A DNA stretch of 64,000 nt from Elymus sibiricus. Taxonomy: Eukaryota; Streptophyta; Magnoliopsida; Poales; Poaceae. The notes under the pieces are model-generated. The model had not been told where the DNA came from, searched no databases, and saw nothing but the letters and a program-made list of their open reading frames with translations. This document shows positions 39,101 through 50,029 of the stretch, in pieces. The DNA is taken from positions 354,870,031-354,934,030 of the forward strand of contig CM077672.1 in assembly GCA_039707655.1 (NCBI GenBank), given 5' to 3'. Numbering within the stretch: position 1 is the first letter of the stretch; each line of letters begins with the position of its first letter. A program made the translations under genes and the position numbers.

Positions 39101-39887
39101 GCTCATCGAGTGCAACCACACTTGCCTGGATGGGGAGGCCCTAGCTTGGTCTATTGTCGTGCCTCCTATCGGTACCACCAAAGATGATGTCAGGAATATG
39201 AGATGTGAGCCATGGGATGGCTGAGAGAGAAGCGGTCGCATGACTGAAAGATTTGGATTGGATTTGGATCGGATTTGGATTGGGTCATGAGATTATTCAG
39301 AGTATGGATTAATTACTTGATATGTTGTGTCTTCGTCATACTACAGTTACATTGATAGTTAACATGCTAGATAATTCCTGTCATGACATGATATTGCTAA
39401 ATAATCCTGCTATGGCATGATGATTAATGCTGCTAGATGATTAATCTTGCTAGATAATCCTGCCATAACATAATGGTTAATACTGTTAAGATAACAAGTG
39501 CATGCTTGAATGCCATGGATTGCTTTGCTTGGTGTATGTGTTATTTGGTTTGCTTGCGAGTACATTCAAAAGTACTCAACGGCCTTCAATGTGGCCAGGT
39601 TCACCTAAGGATCCGATGTCCACTAGCGATGAGCCAGAACGTTCGCGGGCTAGAAGAGTAACCCAGTCAGATCCCTGTGGATTGGAGCCGCACCAAGACC
39701 ATGCTGCCTTAGAAAGAACTTTTCCGCTGCCATCACCCTTGTAAAATATCATGTAAGACTTATATACTCATTAATAGAAATGCCTGTGTTCATGATACTT
39801 GTTGTAAACGTGCACGCCAGAGTGATTTCCTGGGCTGGCGTGTGCGGCGACCGTCTGGCCACAGTGGTATTCAGGCGGGGCGCCACA
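36118..39887 (+). repeat. LARD LTR 2 (3770 bp)
   Basis: Same ends as LTR 1. It differs by one deletion of about 460 bp (equivalent to 31886-32348 of LTR 1, ending at matched GATGATGTC-type bases), a contracted GGATTT microsatellite and scattered substitutions. TATA box at 37806-37813. Confidence 0.85.
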
Positions 39888-40190
39888 ACGGATGGTATCA
39901 AAGCCAGACTGACTGTAGGTTACCCTAGCCAGATTTCATTGCCTCCTGATCAGTAGAAAGCTCAAATGGATTTCAGCCATCTTTGCCAGACAGGCACGGC
40001 TACTATTGATCATAAGGCAACCCCATAGGCTTTTGGCTCCATCAGACCCCAACTCTCGTGGCCTTTGCCTCCGGTGGGAAATGTCCGCACCAGGCAATGA
40101 CCCGTGTGCCCTTAACCCCTAGGTAAACCAGATATCCCCACCTTGCTTTCTAACCATGGCATTTCTCTCCTCAAATCCAGTTTCCTTTGG
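39888..40190 (+). other. Second 5' internal segment after LARD LTR 2
   Basis: Matches 33083-33385, including the primer site (39893, one G-to-A change), then ends against gypsy internal DNA at 40191. A normal element would have flanking host DNA here. Confidence 0.8.
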
Positions 40191-42227
40191 AGACTCAAAA
40201 TAAAAATAAAAATTACATAAAAGTAAATAGATAAACCCTTCGCAGAGTGAAGCAGAGATTTGCAAATGTGCTAGAGCTCAAGGCTTAAATTAGAGAGATA
40301 AAATTATTTTGAGAGGCATGCTTTTCCTGTCAATGAAAACGACCGAGAATTCCCAATATCTTCCATGCTAGACACATTATAGGTGGTTCCCAAATAGAAA
40401 ATAAAGTTTATTTCCTTTTCACCATTCTTTCACAATCCATGGCTAGCCGTATCCACGGGTGCCCTCCATACCAACACTTTCCAAGGAATTTATTATTATC
40501 ATCATATTAAAAAAATTCATTTCGGGACTGGGCATCCCTATTACCTGCCACTCTCTCGTGCAATGACAAGTGAATAAACACTCATCATGAGAATAAAACA
40601 CCTAGCATGGAAAATATTGGCCACCCCCTGCCGCTTCATGAGCGGTACGGGCACACAAATCGGAAAATTATTTTGAAAATTTAGAGTTGGCACATGCAAA
40701 TTTACTTAGAACGGCATGGAAATACCGCATATAGGTAGGTATGGTGGACTCATTTGGCACAACTTGGGTTTAAGGAGTTGGATGCACAAGCAGTATTCCC
40801 GCTTAGTACAAATGAAGGTCTGCAAATAGATTGAGAAGCAACCAACCAAAAAGCAAAAACGGTCATAAACATGCATTAAACATAACTAACACCGAATAAT
40901 GCACCATAAGTAGGATATAATTTTGTTCCATAACTATTGACTTTATGTGCATGCATAGGGAATCACAAACCTTAACACCAATATTCTTACTAAATCACAA
41001 TTACTCACTAACATGACTCACATATTATTATCTCCATATCGCAAAACTATTGCAAGGAATCAAACTTATCATATGCAATGATCTTTCATGAAAGTTTTTA
41101 TTATATCCCTCTTGAATATTCATCACTTTGGGACCAAATTCATATCTTGTGCAAATTACCATTACTATTATCAACTCTCAAAAAGATATAAGTGAAGCAT
41201 GAGAGTGCAAATATTTCTTCAAAATTTAATCATATCAACTCTCAAAATAGTATAAGTGAAGCATGCGAGTTCAAATATTTCTTCAAAATATAGCCACTGC
41301 CATGCTCAAAAAGATTTAAGTGAAGTACTAGAGCAACTGCCTAGCTCAAAAGATTTAAGTGAAGCACATAGAGTATTCTAACAAATCATGATAAACGTGT
41401 GGCTCTCTCAAATGGGTGTGTCCAACAAAGATGATTGTGACAAACTAAAAAGCAAACAAAGCAAAGACTCGTATAATACACGACGCTCCAAGTAAAACAC
41501 ATATCATGTGACGAATAAAAATATAGCTCCAAGTAAAATTACCGATAATTGGTAGAAGAAAGAGGGGATGCCTTCCGGGGCATCCCCAAGCTTAGACGCT
41601 TGAGTCTTCCTTGAATATTACCTTGGGGTGCCTTGGTCATCCCCAAGCTTAGGCTCTTGCCACTCCTTATTCCTTCATCTATCGTGATCTCACCCAAAAC
41701 TTGAAAACTTCAATCACACAAAACTCAACAAAACCTTCGTGAGATCCGTTAGTATAATAAATAAATCTTTAACTTTAAGTACAGTAGTAAATTGATTCAT
41801 ATTTAATATTGGCATAGAGCTACTGTACTCCAACTTCTCCATGACTCATACCCCCCGATACGATCCATAGATTCATCAAAATAAGCAAACTATGCAACAA
41901 AAACAGAATCTGTCTAAAACAGAACAGTCTGTAAAGATCTATTTAAAAGCTATACTTATGTAACTCTAAAAATTCTGAAACATTAGGACAACGTGGGCAA
42001 TTCATATACCAATACTTTGTAAAAATTTCAGATTTTTCTGACGCTCCAGTATAGAATTAAAATTCCAGCACTGGACGCAAAACTTTCTGTTTTCCAAACA
42101 ACATCAATTATACTATCTTCCAAATCATCCCAAAGGCATTACTTGGCACAAACACTAATTAAAACATAAAAACACAATCATAACAGTAGAATAATTGTGT
42201 AAACACACAAGAAAAGAAATAAAAAGT

Positions 42228-43070
42228 TTATTGGGTTGTCTCCCAACAAGCTCTTTCTTTATAGCCATTAAGATAGGCTTGAGATTTCAATGATGCTCTC
42301 ATGAAAGATAATAGTTGAAACACAAGGAGAGCATCATATAACATGTGAAAAACACATTTAAGTCTAACATACTTCCTATGCATAGGCATTTTATAGGAAA
42401 ACAAATTATCAAGACAAGCAATATCTAGCATATGTAAATAGGAAGAATGGAGCATTAATAATTTTAGCACAAAGAGAGGTAATTTAGTGACATGAAAGTT
42501 TTTACAACCATATTTTACTCTCTCATAATAATTACATGTAGTATCATAATCAAATTCAACAATATAGCTATCATATACAATTTTATCTTCATGATCCACA
42601 AGCATAAAAGTTTTATAATCTTCCAAGATAGTGGGATCATTATTACCTAAAGTTGACGCTCTTCCAAACCCACTTTTAATAGTATTGCAAATATTATTAT
42701 CAATACCATATTCATCATGAGGCTTAAATAAATTTTCAAGATCATAAGAAGCATTATCACCCCAATCATGATCATTGCAATAAGTAGTGGACATGACAAA
42801 ATTGTCATCCCCAAGCTTGTAGTTTTGCATATTATTAGCACAATTCACATTAATAGAATTTATAGTAACATCATTGCAATCATGCTTTTCAATCAAGGAG
42901 CTATCATGAATCACTTTATAAATTTCTTCTTCTAACACTTCATCACAATTTTCAGATTCATGATTTTCAAGCAAAACTTCATAGAGAAAATCAAGAGCAC
43001 TCAAATCACTAGCAATTGGTTCATTATAATTGGATCTTTTGAAAAGATTAGCAAGTGGATGAGGATCCAT
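42228..43070 (-). CDS. Conserved unknown ORF of the gypsy array, copy 2
   Basis: A 280-codon open frame from ATG 43070 (MDPHPLANLFKRSNYNEPI), nearly identical to the ORF at 25841-26767 but with a single SGFG...LEDY unit: 84 bp is missing between two CCAA.TAGTGGGA repeats, keeping the frame. Few amino-acid differences elsewhere (for instance YVIDNN to YGIDNN). Function unknown. It shows the ORF is a stable component of this element family. Confidence 0.6.
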   Translation of the reverse strand: MDPHPLANLFKRSNYNEPIASDLSALDFLYEVLLENHESENCDEVLEEEIYKVIHDSSLIEKHDCNDVTINSINVNCANNMQNYKLGDDNFVMSTTYCNDHDWGDNASYDLENLFKPHDEYGIDNNICNTIKSGFGRASTLGNNDPTILEDYKTFMLVDHEDKIVYDSYIVEFDYDTTCNYYERVKYGCKNFHVTKLPLFVLKLLMLHSSYLHMLDIACLDNLFSYKMPMHRKYVRLKCVFHMLYDALLVFQLLSFMRASLKSQAYLNGYKERACWETTQ

Positions 43071-43272
43071 AGTGATCTTAAATTTTTGTTTTACTTTGTG
43101 TTCTTGTGTGTTGATATGGCAATAAAAGCAAGCAAGCAAATAAAATATTTTTGTGTTTTTGTAAAAAAAAAATTAGAAGTGGGGGAGATGAAAACGAGAG
43201 GCAATGGTAAATAAAATAAATGCAAGGAGATGAAATTTTATGCGTCGGTACTTGATAGATGTTGATGATGTC

Positions 43273-43290
43273 TCCCTGGCAACGGCGCCA
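43273..43290 (-). other. Primer-binding site, tRNA-Asp type (one mismatch)
   Basis: Same site as at 26970-26987 with one substitution (TCCCTGG in place of TCCCCGG on the plus strand). Confidence 0.75.
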
Positions 43291-43301
43291 GAAATTCTTC
43301 C

Positions 43302-44865
43302 TGCTACTTGTGAGCTGCGTTGGGATTTCCCCGAAGAGGAGGGGATGATGCAGTACAGTAGAGATAAGTATTTCCCTCAGTTATGAAACCAAGGTTATCA
43401 ATCCAGTAGGAGAATCACGCAACAACTCGTTAGCAGCACATGCACACAAAACAACAAATCCTCGTACCCAACACGAACAAGGGGTTGTCAATCCCTTGGC
43501 GGTTAATTGCAAGATTAAATTGTATGGTGATAGATAGATAGATCGAACAAAAATACAAAATAAAATAAATAAAGTAAAATTACAGCAAGGTATTTTTAGG
43601 ATTTTCAATATATGATTAAGGTAGACCTGGGGGCCATAGTTTTCACTAGAGGCTTCTCTCTTGAAAATAGCATACGGTAGGTGAACAAATTATTGTTGGG
43701 CAATTGATAGAAAAGCAAATAATCATGATGATATCCACGGCAATGATCATGTATATAGGCATCACGTCCAAGACAAGTAGACCGAAACGATTCTGCATCT
43801 ACTACTATTACTCCACACGTCGACCGCTATCCAGCATGCATCTAGAGTATTAAGTTCATAAAGAACGGAGTAACGCCTTAAGCAAGATGACATGATGTAG
43901 ACAAAGTAAACTCACGCATGAATAAACCCCATCTTTTTACCCTTAATAGCAACGATACATACGTGTCATGTCCCTTTCTGTCACTGGGATTGAGCACCGC
44001 AAGATCGAACCCATTACAAAGCACCTCTCCCATTGCAAGATAAATCAATCTAGTTGGCCAAACCAAATCAATAGATCGGAGAGAAATACGAAGCTATAAC
44101 AATCATGCATAAAAGAGTTCAGAGAAAACTCAAATAATATTCATGGATAATCTGATCATAAACTCACAATTCATCGGATCCCAACAAACACACCGCAAAA
44201 AGTGATTACATCGGATAGAACTCCAAGAACATCGAGGAGAACATTGTATTGAAGATCAAAAAGAGAGAAGAAGCCATCTAGCTACTAACTATGGACCCGA
44301 AGGTCAGTGATAAACTACTCACGCATCATCGGAAAGGCAGCAAGGTTGATGTAGAGCCCCTCCGTGATCGAATCCCCCTCCGACAGAGTGCCGGAAAAGG
44401 CCTCCAGATGGGATCTCTCGAGAACAGGAACTTGCGGCGGCGGAAAAAGTATTTCGTGGACTGCTCTGTTGGTTTCCCGATTTTAGAGAATTTATAGTGG
44501 TGGAATTAGGTCAAACGGAGCAGAGGTGGGCCCACGAGGCACCAGGGTGCGCCACCCCCCCGGGGCGCGCCCTGGTGGCTCGTGGCCACCTCCTCTGTCT
44601 TTTGGCCCTCTCCCGAAGCTTCTAGTGTCTCTTATGTCCAGAAAAAAATCTCCAAAAAGTTTCGTGGCATTTGGACTTCGTCTGGTACTGATATTCTGAA
44701 AAACCAAAAACAGGTAAAAAACAGCAACTGCCACTGGGCACTAAGTTAATAGGTTAGTCCCAAAAAATGATATATAATTGCTTGTAAGTGTATATAAAAC
44801 ATCCAAGATTGATACTATAATAGCATGGAACAATCAAAAATTATAGATACGTTGGAGACGTATCA
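43302..44865 (-). repeat. Array LTR, right (5' LTR)
   Basis: A full 1564-bp LTR, followed directly by the ATAGG duplication (44866-44870) and the older LTR. Confidence 0.88.
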
Positions 44866-45960
44866 ATAGGCATCTCGTCCAAGACAAGTAGACCGACTCC
44901 TGCCTGCATCTACTACTATTACTCCACCCATCGACCGCTATCCAGCATGCATCTAGGGTATTAAGTATAAAACAGAGTAACGCCTTAAGCAAGATGACAT
45001 GATGTAGACAAAGTAAACTCAAGCAATATGATTAAACCCCGTCTTTTTATCCTTAATGGCAACAATACAAATACGTGTCATGTCCCCTTCTGTCACTGGG
45101 ATTGAGCACCGCAAGATTGAACCCATCATAAAGAACCTCTCCCATTGCAAGATAAATCAATCTAGTAGGCCAAACCAAATCGATAGATCAGAGAGAAATA
45201 CAAAGCTATAATAATCATGCATAAATTAGTTCAGAGAAGACTCAAATATTTCTCATGAATAATCTTATCATAAACTCACAATTCATCGGATCCCAACAAA
45301 CACACCGCAAAAGAAGATTACATCGGATAGAACTCCAAGAACATCGAGGAGAACATGGTATTGAAGATCAAAGAGAGAGAAGAAGCCATCTAGCTACTAG
45401 CTATGGACCCGTAGGTCTGTGGTAAACTACTCACACATCATCGGAAGGGTGGCAAGGTTGATGTAGAAGCCCTCCGTGATCGATTGCCCCTCCGGCAGAG
45501 TACCGGAAAAGGCCTCCAGATGGGATCACGGAAGAACAGAGGCTTGCGGCGGCGGAAAGGTTTTCTCTTCTGTCTCCCTGTTGGTTTGGGAATATTTGTG
45601 AATTTATAGCGAAGGAATTAGGTCAAGAGGTGCCACGAGGGGCCCACAAGCCTGGGGGGCGCGCCCTCCAGGCTTACCGCCTCCTTGTGGCTCTTCCGGT
45701 CTTCTCTCGAAGCTTCCTGGGTGTCTTCTGGTCCAGGAAAAATTAATCCAAAGTTTTTTTCTCGTTTGGACACCTTTTGATAATGATTTTTTGAAAAGGC
45801 AAAAACAAGCAGAAAACAGCAACTGGCACTGGGCACTGGGTTAATAGGTTAGTCCCAAAAAATGATATATAATGGCATATAATTGCATATAAAACATCCA
45901 AGATTGATACTATAATAGCATGGAACAATCAAAAATTATAGATACGTTGGAGACGTATCA
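44866..45960 (-). mobile_element. Solo gypsy LTR, part 2 of 2
   Basis: Resumes the LTR left at 13224 (ATAGGCATCTCGTCC) and ends GAGACGTATCA at 45960, followed by CTCCA. It is more diverged from the array LTRs than they are from one another, as expected for the older host insertion. Confidence 0.85.
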
Positions 45961-46106
45961 CTCCATCCTGCTTCTCCTCCGTCGCCGTTCAACCCCTGTC
46001 CTTCGACCGCCCCGCCAGGTACCATCCGCTCCTGCTATACTCACCATGCCCGACAACTGTTCGATGAATCGCCGGAGCTAAAAACAGTTTTCCTTCTTCT
46101 TTCTAG

Positions 46107-47200
46107 CAATAGATTCCGATTTGGAGTACATATACGATCAGTATGTTGAGTCGTCTGACGGCTCGTCGGACAAGGAGGAGTACTCCGATGAGACGACTAT
46201 GATGCAGGCGGTCCTTGAAGACGCGCAGCGTGCGGAGGAGCATGTTCTCAATCTCAAGGGCTTGATCAAGGGTTATCGAGTGCTCAACCACAACAGGGCG
46301 CGCGGCCATTTGACACTGATGGCCGACTACTTTGCCCCCGCTGCACTCTTCGTTGACCATTTTCGCCGGCGTTTTCGGATGCGTAAGACTGTCTTCGATC
46401 GTTTGTACCATGGCGTCCGGTCCTTTGATGACTACTTCATCCTGAAGAAGGACGCCGTGGGAATGATTGGGTTCTCTTGTTACCAAAAGTGCACGGGCGC
46501 ACTCTGGATGCTTGCATATGGCACGGTCGCTGATTCGTGGGACGAGTACCTACGGATGTCTGAGAGCACATGCGGAGATGCCATGGTCAGGTTTGCAACT
46601 GCCGTGGTCGAGGTGTTCGGACCTCAGTACCTGAAAGAACCAACTGTGGCAGACACTGAGAGGTTCTTGGCAATCTCAGAAGCAAGAGGGTGGGCAGGTT
46701 TGCTTGGATCTCTTGACTGCATACATTGGAAATGGAAAAACTGCCCGAAGGCTTTACAAGGGCAATATCAGGCTCATGTTAAGAAGCCCACCATAATTCT
46801 TGAAGCACTTGCATCTTTGGATTTGGCACGCTTTCTTTGGCATGCCTGGCTATCACAATGACATCAATGTGTTGCAGCGACCATCGTTGTTTGCGAGGCT
46901 GGCTGAAGGAAAAGCTCCTCCTTGCCACTATACTGTCAATGGACATGAGTACAACATGGGCTACTATCTGATTGACGGTATCTATTATCCATGGGTTACC
47001 TTTGTCAGCACCACTATAACCCAATTGGGCAGAAAAAGGCTCACCTTGCCCAAAGACAAGAAGCAGCTAGAAATGATGTCGAGAGGGCATTTGGAGTTCT
47101 GCAGGCCTGTTTTGCAGTTGTTCGTTGATCTGCTAAACAATGGGATCCGGAGACCTTGTGGGAAGTGATGACATGTTGTGTGATCATGCACAACATGATC
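46107..47200 (+). pseudogene. PIF/Harbinger transposase pseudogene
   Basis: Plus strand. A splice acceptor (TTCTTTCTAG, 46107) leads into DLEYIYDQYVESSDG; the expected ATG reads ATA. Then come a helical N-terminal part and the DDE_Tnp_4 core: LGSLDCIHWKWKNCPKA (first Asp, about 46716), GMPGYHNDINVLQ (second Asp, about 46860) and DVERAFGVLQ (Glu, about 47080). The frame changes once near 46810 (a small deletion before LWIWHAFFG) and again near 47035, and a TGA follows ACFAVVR at about 47130; the conserved CCVIMHNMIVED comes after it. All three catalytic residues are still spelled, but no single frame joins them. A first exon probably lay before 46080. Confidence 0.82.
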
Positions 47201-47539
47201 GTCGAGGATAAGGGACGATGCTGCCGCAGCTCTAGAATTTGAGAACATGGGTGATCATATCCAACTTCCTGACCAGAATCCGACCACATTTAAAGAGTTT
47301 ATTCAACTGCATCAACAAATTCAGCATCGACCAACTCACGAGCAGCTGAAGGAAGATCTGATTAAGCATCTGTGGGCGACTAAAGGGGAAAACAATGTTG
47401 GGATTTAAAATTTGAACTTTTTTAAATTTAAACTACTGCTGCATGCGGCTATTTGAACGTCCATACCCTATGTATGCGGCTATTTGATCATGCGGACTTA
47501 AAAAGAATTGAGGAAGACCGATGTATGCGGCTACGGTTG

Positions 47540-47625
47540 GATGGCCTCCCGTATCCGTGTTCGCGAACTGTCTGCGGACGGATGCAGAAAATTTGCAAGT
47601 TGCGGTTGGAGATACTCTTAGTGGG
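47540..47625. repeat. Probable right end of the Harbinger element
   Basis: GGTTGGAGATACTC followed by TTA (the Harbinger-type duplication is TWA) ends an ~85-bp stretch resembling 12385-12458 in the palindrome. A matching intact left end was not found; the DNA from 12461 looks like a left end lacking its first bases. Confidence 0.4.
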
Positions 47626-48271
47626 ATCGTTTGCTCGACAGGCGGTTAGAGCGGTCCGTTTCGCGCGTGACGTGGCGAGCCTCCAAACACCAAAAGATTT
47701 GTGCGATCCACGCCGACGACGCAAAGCTCGTTCGCGCGGGGTCACCAAAAAACTATCGTGAAGCGTATATCATTTAGCATATTCCTTGTCTGTCCTATGC
47801 GATTTGTCCTATCAGTAATCTTGTGATGATGCTAATCAAGATTAAACATAAAACAGAATTAGTCTAATTTCCTAACAATCAACAAATTATTTCCACGGTG
47901 GAACAGTATGGTCCAAAACCGATCATTTCGCGAAAATAAGTATGGTCCAAAACCATCCCTTGTGCAACAAATCTTATAATCTTCGCAATTTTTTTAATGA
48001 CGATTTGTGATGGGATTTGCTTGGTCTCCAAGCCAAGGATGCTGTGCTGGAATCCTACGTATTGATCTCTATCCCAATATACACGCACGCAGTTAGGATT
48101 ACAACTAATTAATCCCGTATAATTAGGGATCATGCATCCATATTGTTTCCCATGATTCGGTGCTATATTAAATCTCACAGCTTTTGTAGATCCATTATTA
48201 CGCACGAACAAAGTTGTACCATTCATCGTAGAAGAAGAAGGCGAATCCAAGAGCTTTGGAAGGTTGATCCC
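47626..48271. other. Intergenic DNA and promoter region of the RING/vWA gene
   Basis: No gene is seen. A TATA-like TATATTAAA at about 48164-48172 lies roughly 100 bp upstream of the ATG at 48272 and could be its promoter. Confidence 0.35.
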
Positions 48272-50029
48272 ATGGAGATGAGGTGCGCCGTCTGTCATGG
48301 CGACATGGGCCTCGGCCACGCCACCTTCACGGCCGAGTGCTCCCACAGCTTCCACCTCCGATGCGTCCACCACCAGAGCGCCTGCCCGCTCTGCTTCACG
48401 CCTTGGCGCGACGTGCCGGCGTGGCGCCCGCCCGGGAGCTCGTCTTCCGCGACGACGAGCCGTTCGAGCCGCAGACCGCAGCTGTCGCCGCGGAGACCAC
48501 TGCCAGCGGCGGAGTGATGTCCATCACGACGCACTGCGAATACCCCGCCATCGCCAAGGACGCCAGCCGCGACGGCTTCGCGGTGCTCGTGCACACCAAG
48601 GCTCCCGCGTTGGCTCCGGCCGCGGCGAGGGCGGCGCGCGCGCCCCTGGATCTCGTGATGGTGCTCGACGTCAGCGGGAGCATGGGCGGCCGCAAGATGG
48701 CGCTGCTTAAGCAGGCCGTGGGTTTCGTCGTCGACAAGCTCGGCCCCCACGACCGCCTTAGCCTCGTGTCTTTCTCGTGCGACGTCCGCCGTCTCACCCG
48801 CCTCACGCGCATGTCCGACGCCGGGAGGGCCTCGACCGAGCGCGCCGTGGAGTCCCTGGCCGCGGGTGGCGGGACGAACATCAAGGAGGGTCTTCGCGAG
48901 GCCGCCAAAGGTGATCGACGGCCGCCAAAGGATCCTGCTCTCCGACGGCCAAGACAACTACACGCTGTCTCCAAGGTTTTACAATGACGACGTGGCCACC
49001 GACTACAGCGTGCTCGTGCCTCCTTCCCTGATCCGCAGTGGCGACGGTTCCTCGCCGCCGATCCACACGTTCGGCTTTGGCACCGACCACGACTCGGCGG
49101 CGATGCACACCATCGCGGAGGCCACCAGCGGCACGTTCTCCTTCATCGAGAACGAGGCTGTCATCCAGGACTCGTTCGCGCAGTGCATCGGCGGGCTTCT
49201 CTCGGTCGCCGTGCAGGAGGCGCGCGTCGCCGTCGACTGCGTCTGCCCTGGCGTTCGCGTGCGGTCCATCAAGTCGGGACGCTACAAGAGCCGCGTCGAT
49301 GCTGACGGGCGCGCCGCCGCGGTGGAAGTGGGCGAGCTATATGCCGACGAGGAAAGGCGCTTCCTGCTGTTACTGGACGTGCCGATGGCCGGCGCCACGG
49401 ACGACGTGACATCTCTGATGAAGGTGAGCTGCACATACCGCGACGTCGCGACCGGGCAGTCGGTCGACGTGGCAGGCGAGGACGTGGCGGTGAAAAGGCC
49501 GGTGGAGGTGCCGGAGGTGGAGCCGGCCGTGGAGGTCGAGCGGGAGCGTCTCCGCGTGCAGGCCGCCGAGGACATCGCCGCTGCGCGAGCGGCGGCCGAG
49601 CGCGGCGAGCACGCAGAGGCCTCGGAGATGCTCTGCCGCCGGCGCATGGCGCTGAGGCAGTCGCCGCTTGGCGCGAGCGGCGACGCCGGGTGCGCGGAGC
49701 TCGCGGCGGAGCTGGGCGAACTGAGCGAGCGCGTGGGGGACCGGAGGCAGTACGACCTGTGGGGGCGCGCGTCGTTGCTGTGCGGCATGAGCGCGCACTC
49801 GCAGCAGCGCACGTCGACCGTCAAAGTTGGGAGGGGGAGGTACGCGACTCCTGCCATGCGTAAGATGGTGGACCTGTCGGTGAAGAGTCGTCAGCAGCAG
49901 CAGCAACAGGCACAGGCACAGCCATCGCCGCCTTCAAGGACGACGAAGCCGCCGCCGCCTTCGACGACGACGCAGTCTCTCGCTAAGAACCTGGTGAGAA
50001 GATACCACCGATTTCTACGTCTCAGGTGA
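48272..50029 (+). pseudogene. RING-H2 / von Willebrand A E3 ligase-like gene (WAV3 type), frame-broken
   Basis: ATG 48272 (MEMRCAVCHGDMGLG). Residues 5-41 form a RING-H2 finger: C5, C8, C23, H25, H28, C31, C38, C41, with a short spacer before the last pair. A von Willebrand A domain follows with metal-site DVSGS (48667-48681), a GGTN motif near 48870 and LLSDGQDN near 48945. C-terminal are a helical EDIAAARAAAERGEH region, a poly-Gln tract and a Pro-rich tail ending at TGA 50027. This order is that of the plant WAVY GROWTH 3 family of ubiquitin ligases acting in root gravitropism. The frame breaks twice: between 48400 and 48450, and at 48901-48931, where an 11-bp repeat GCCGCCAAAGG flanks a junction lacking the usual RNPV segment. 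It is either a pseudogene or two assembly errors. Confidence 0.8.

Larger units (their letters stand above)
28822..40190 (+). mobile_element. LARD-like complex: LTR-internal-LTR-partial internal
   Basis: Two long LTRs (28822-33082, 36118-39887) begin TGTAACACCCTGG and end GCGCCACA. Each is followed by a tRNA-iMet primer site (TGGTATCAGAGCC; one mismatch in the second). The 3.0-kb internal domain has no gag or pol. LTR length, primer type and lack of coding match large retrotransposon derivatives such as Sukkula; the family itself is not confirmed. After LTR2, 303 bp of 5' internal sequence repeats 33083-33385 and then stops, so this too was a tandem form, later truncated. No right-hand target duplication survives. 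Confidence 0.8.
40191..43301 (-). mobile_element. Array internal domain 2, main part
   Basis: Homologous to 14897-15256 plus 24167-26998 with no interruption. The intact ACCTG site is at 40543-40547. It is non-coding until the conserved ORF at 42228-43070, then has a primer site and LTR. Confidence 0.82.
13225..44865 (-). mobile_element. Tandem gypsy array: LTR-internal-LTR-internal-LTR
   Basis: Three minus-strand LTRs (13225-14547, 26999-28561, 43302-44865) alternate with two internal domains of the same type. Each domain has a 3' end AGCATCCCCAAGCTTAATTC (polypurine tract, reverse strand), a non-coding middle, one conserved unknown ORF and a tRNA-Asp primer site. The whole array has one 5-bp target duplication, ATAGG at 13220-13224 and 44866-44870, inside an older solo LTR of the same family. 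A single duplication around three LTRs is expected after one insertion followed by unequal crossing-over between LTRs. Later insertions hit each internal copy separately. Confidence 0.85.

Noticed and set aside
48295..49906. Minus-strand frames of 178-220 codons over the RING/vWA gene
   Set aside because: Shadows of the GC-rich plus-strand gene, whose domains are clear.
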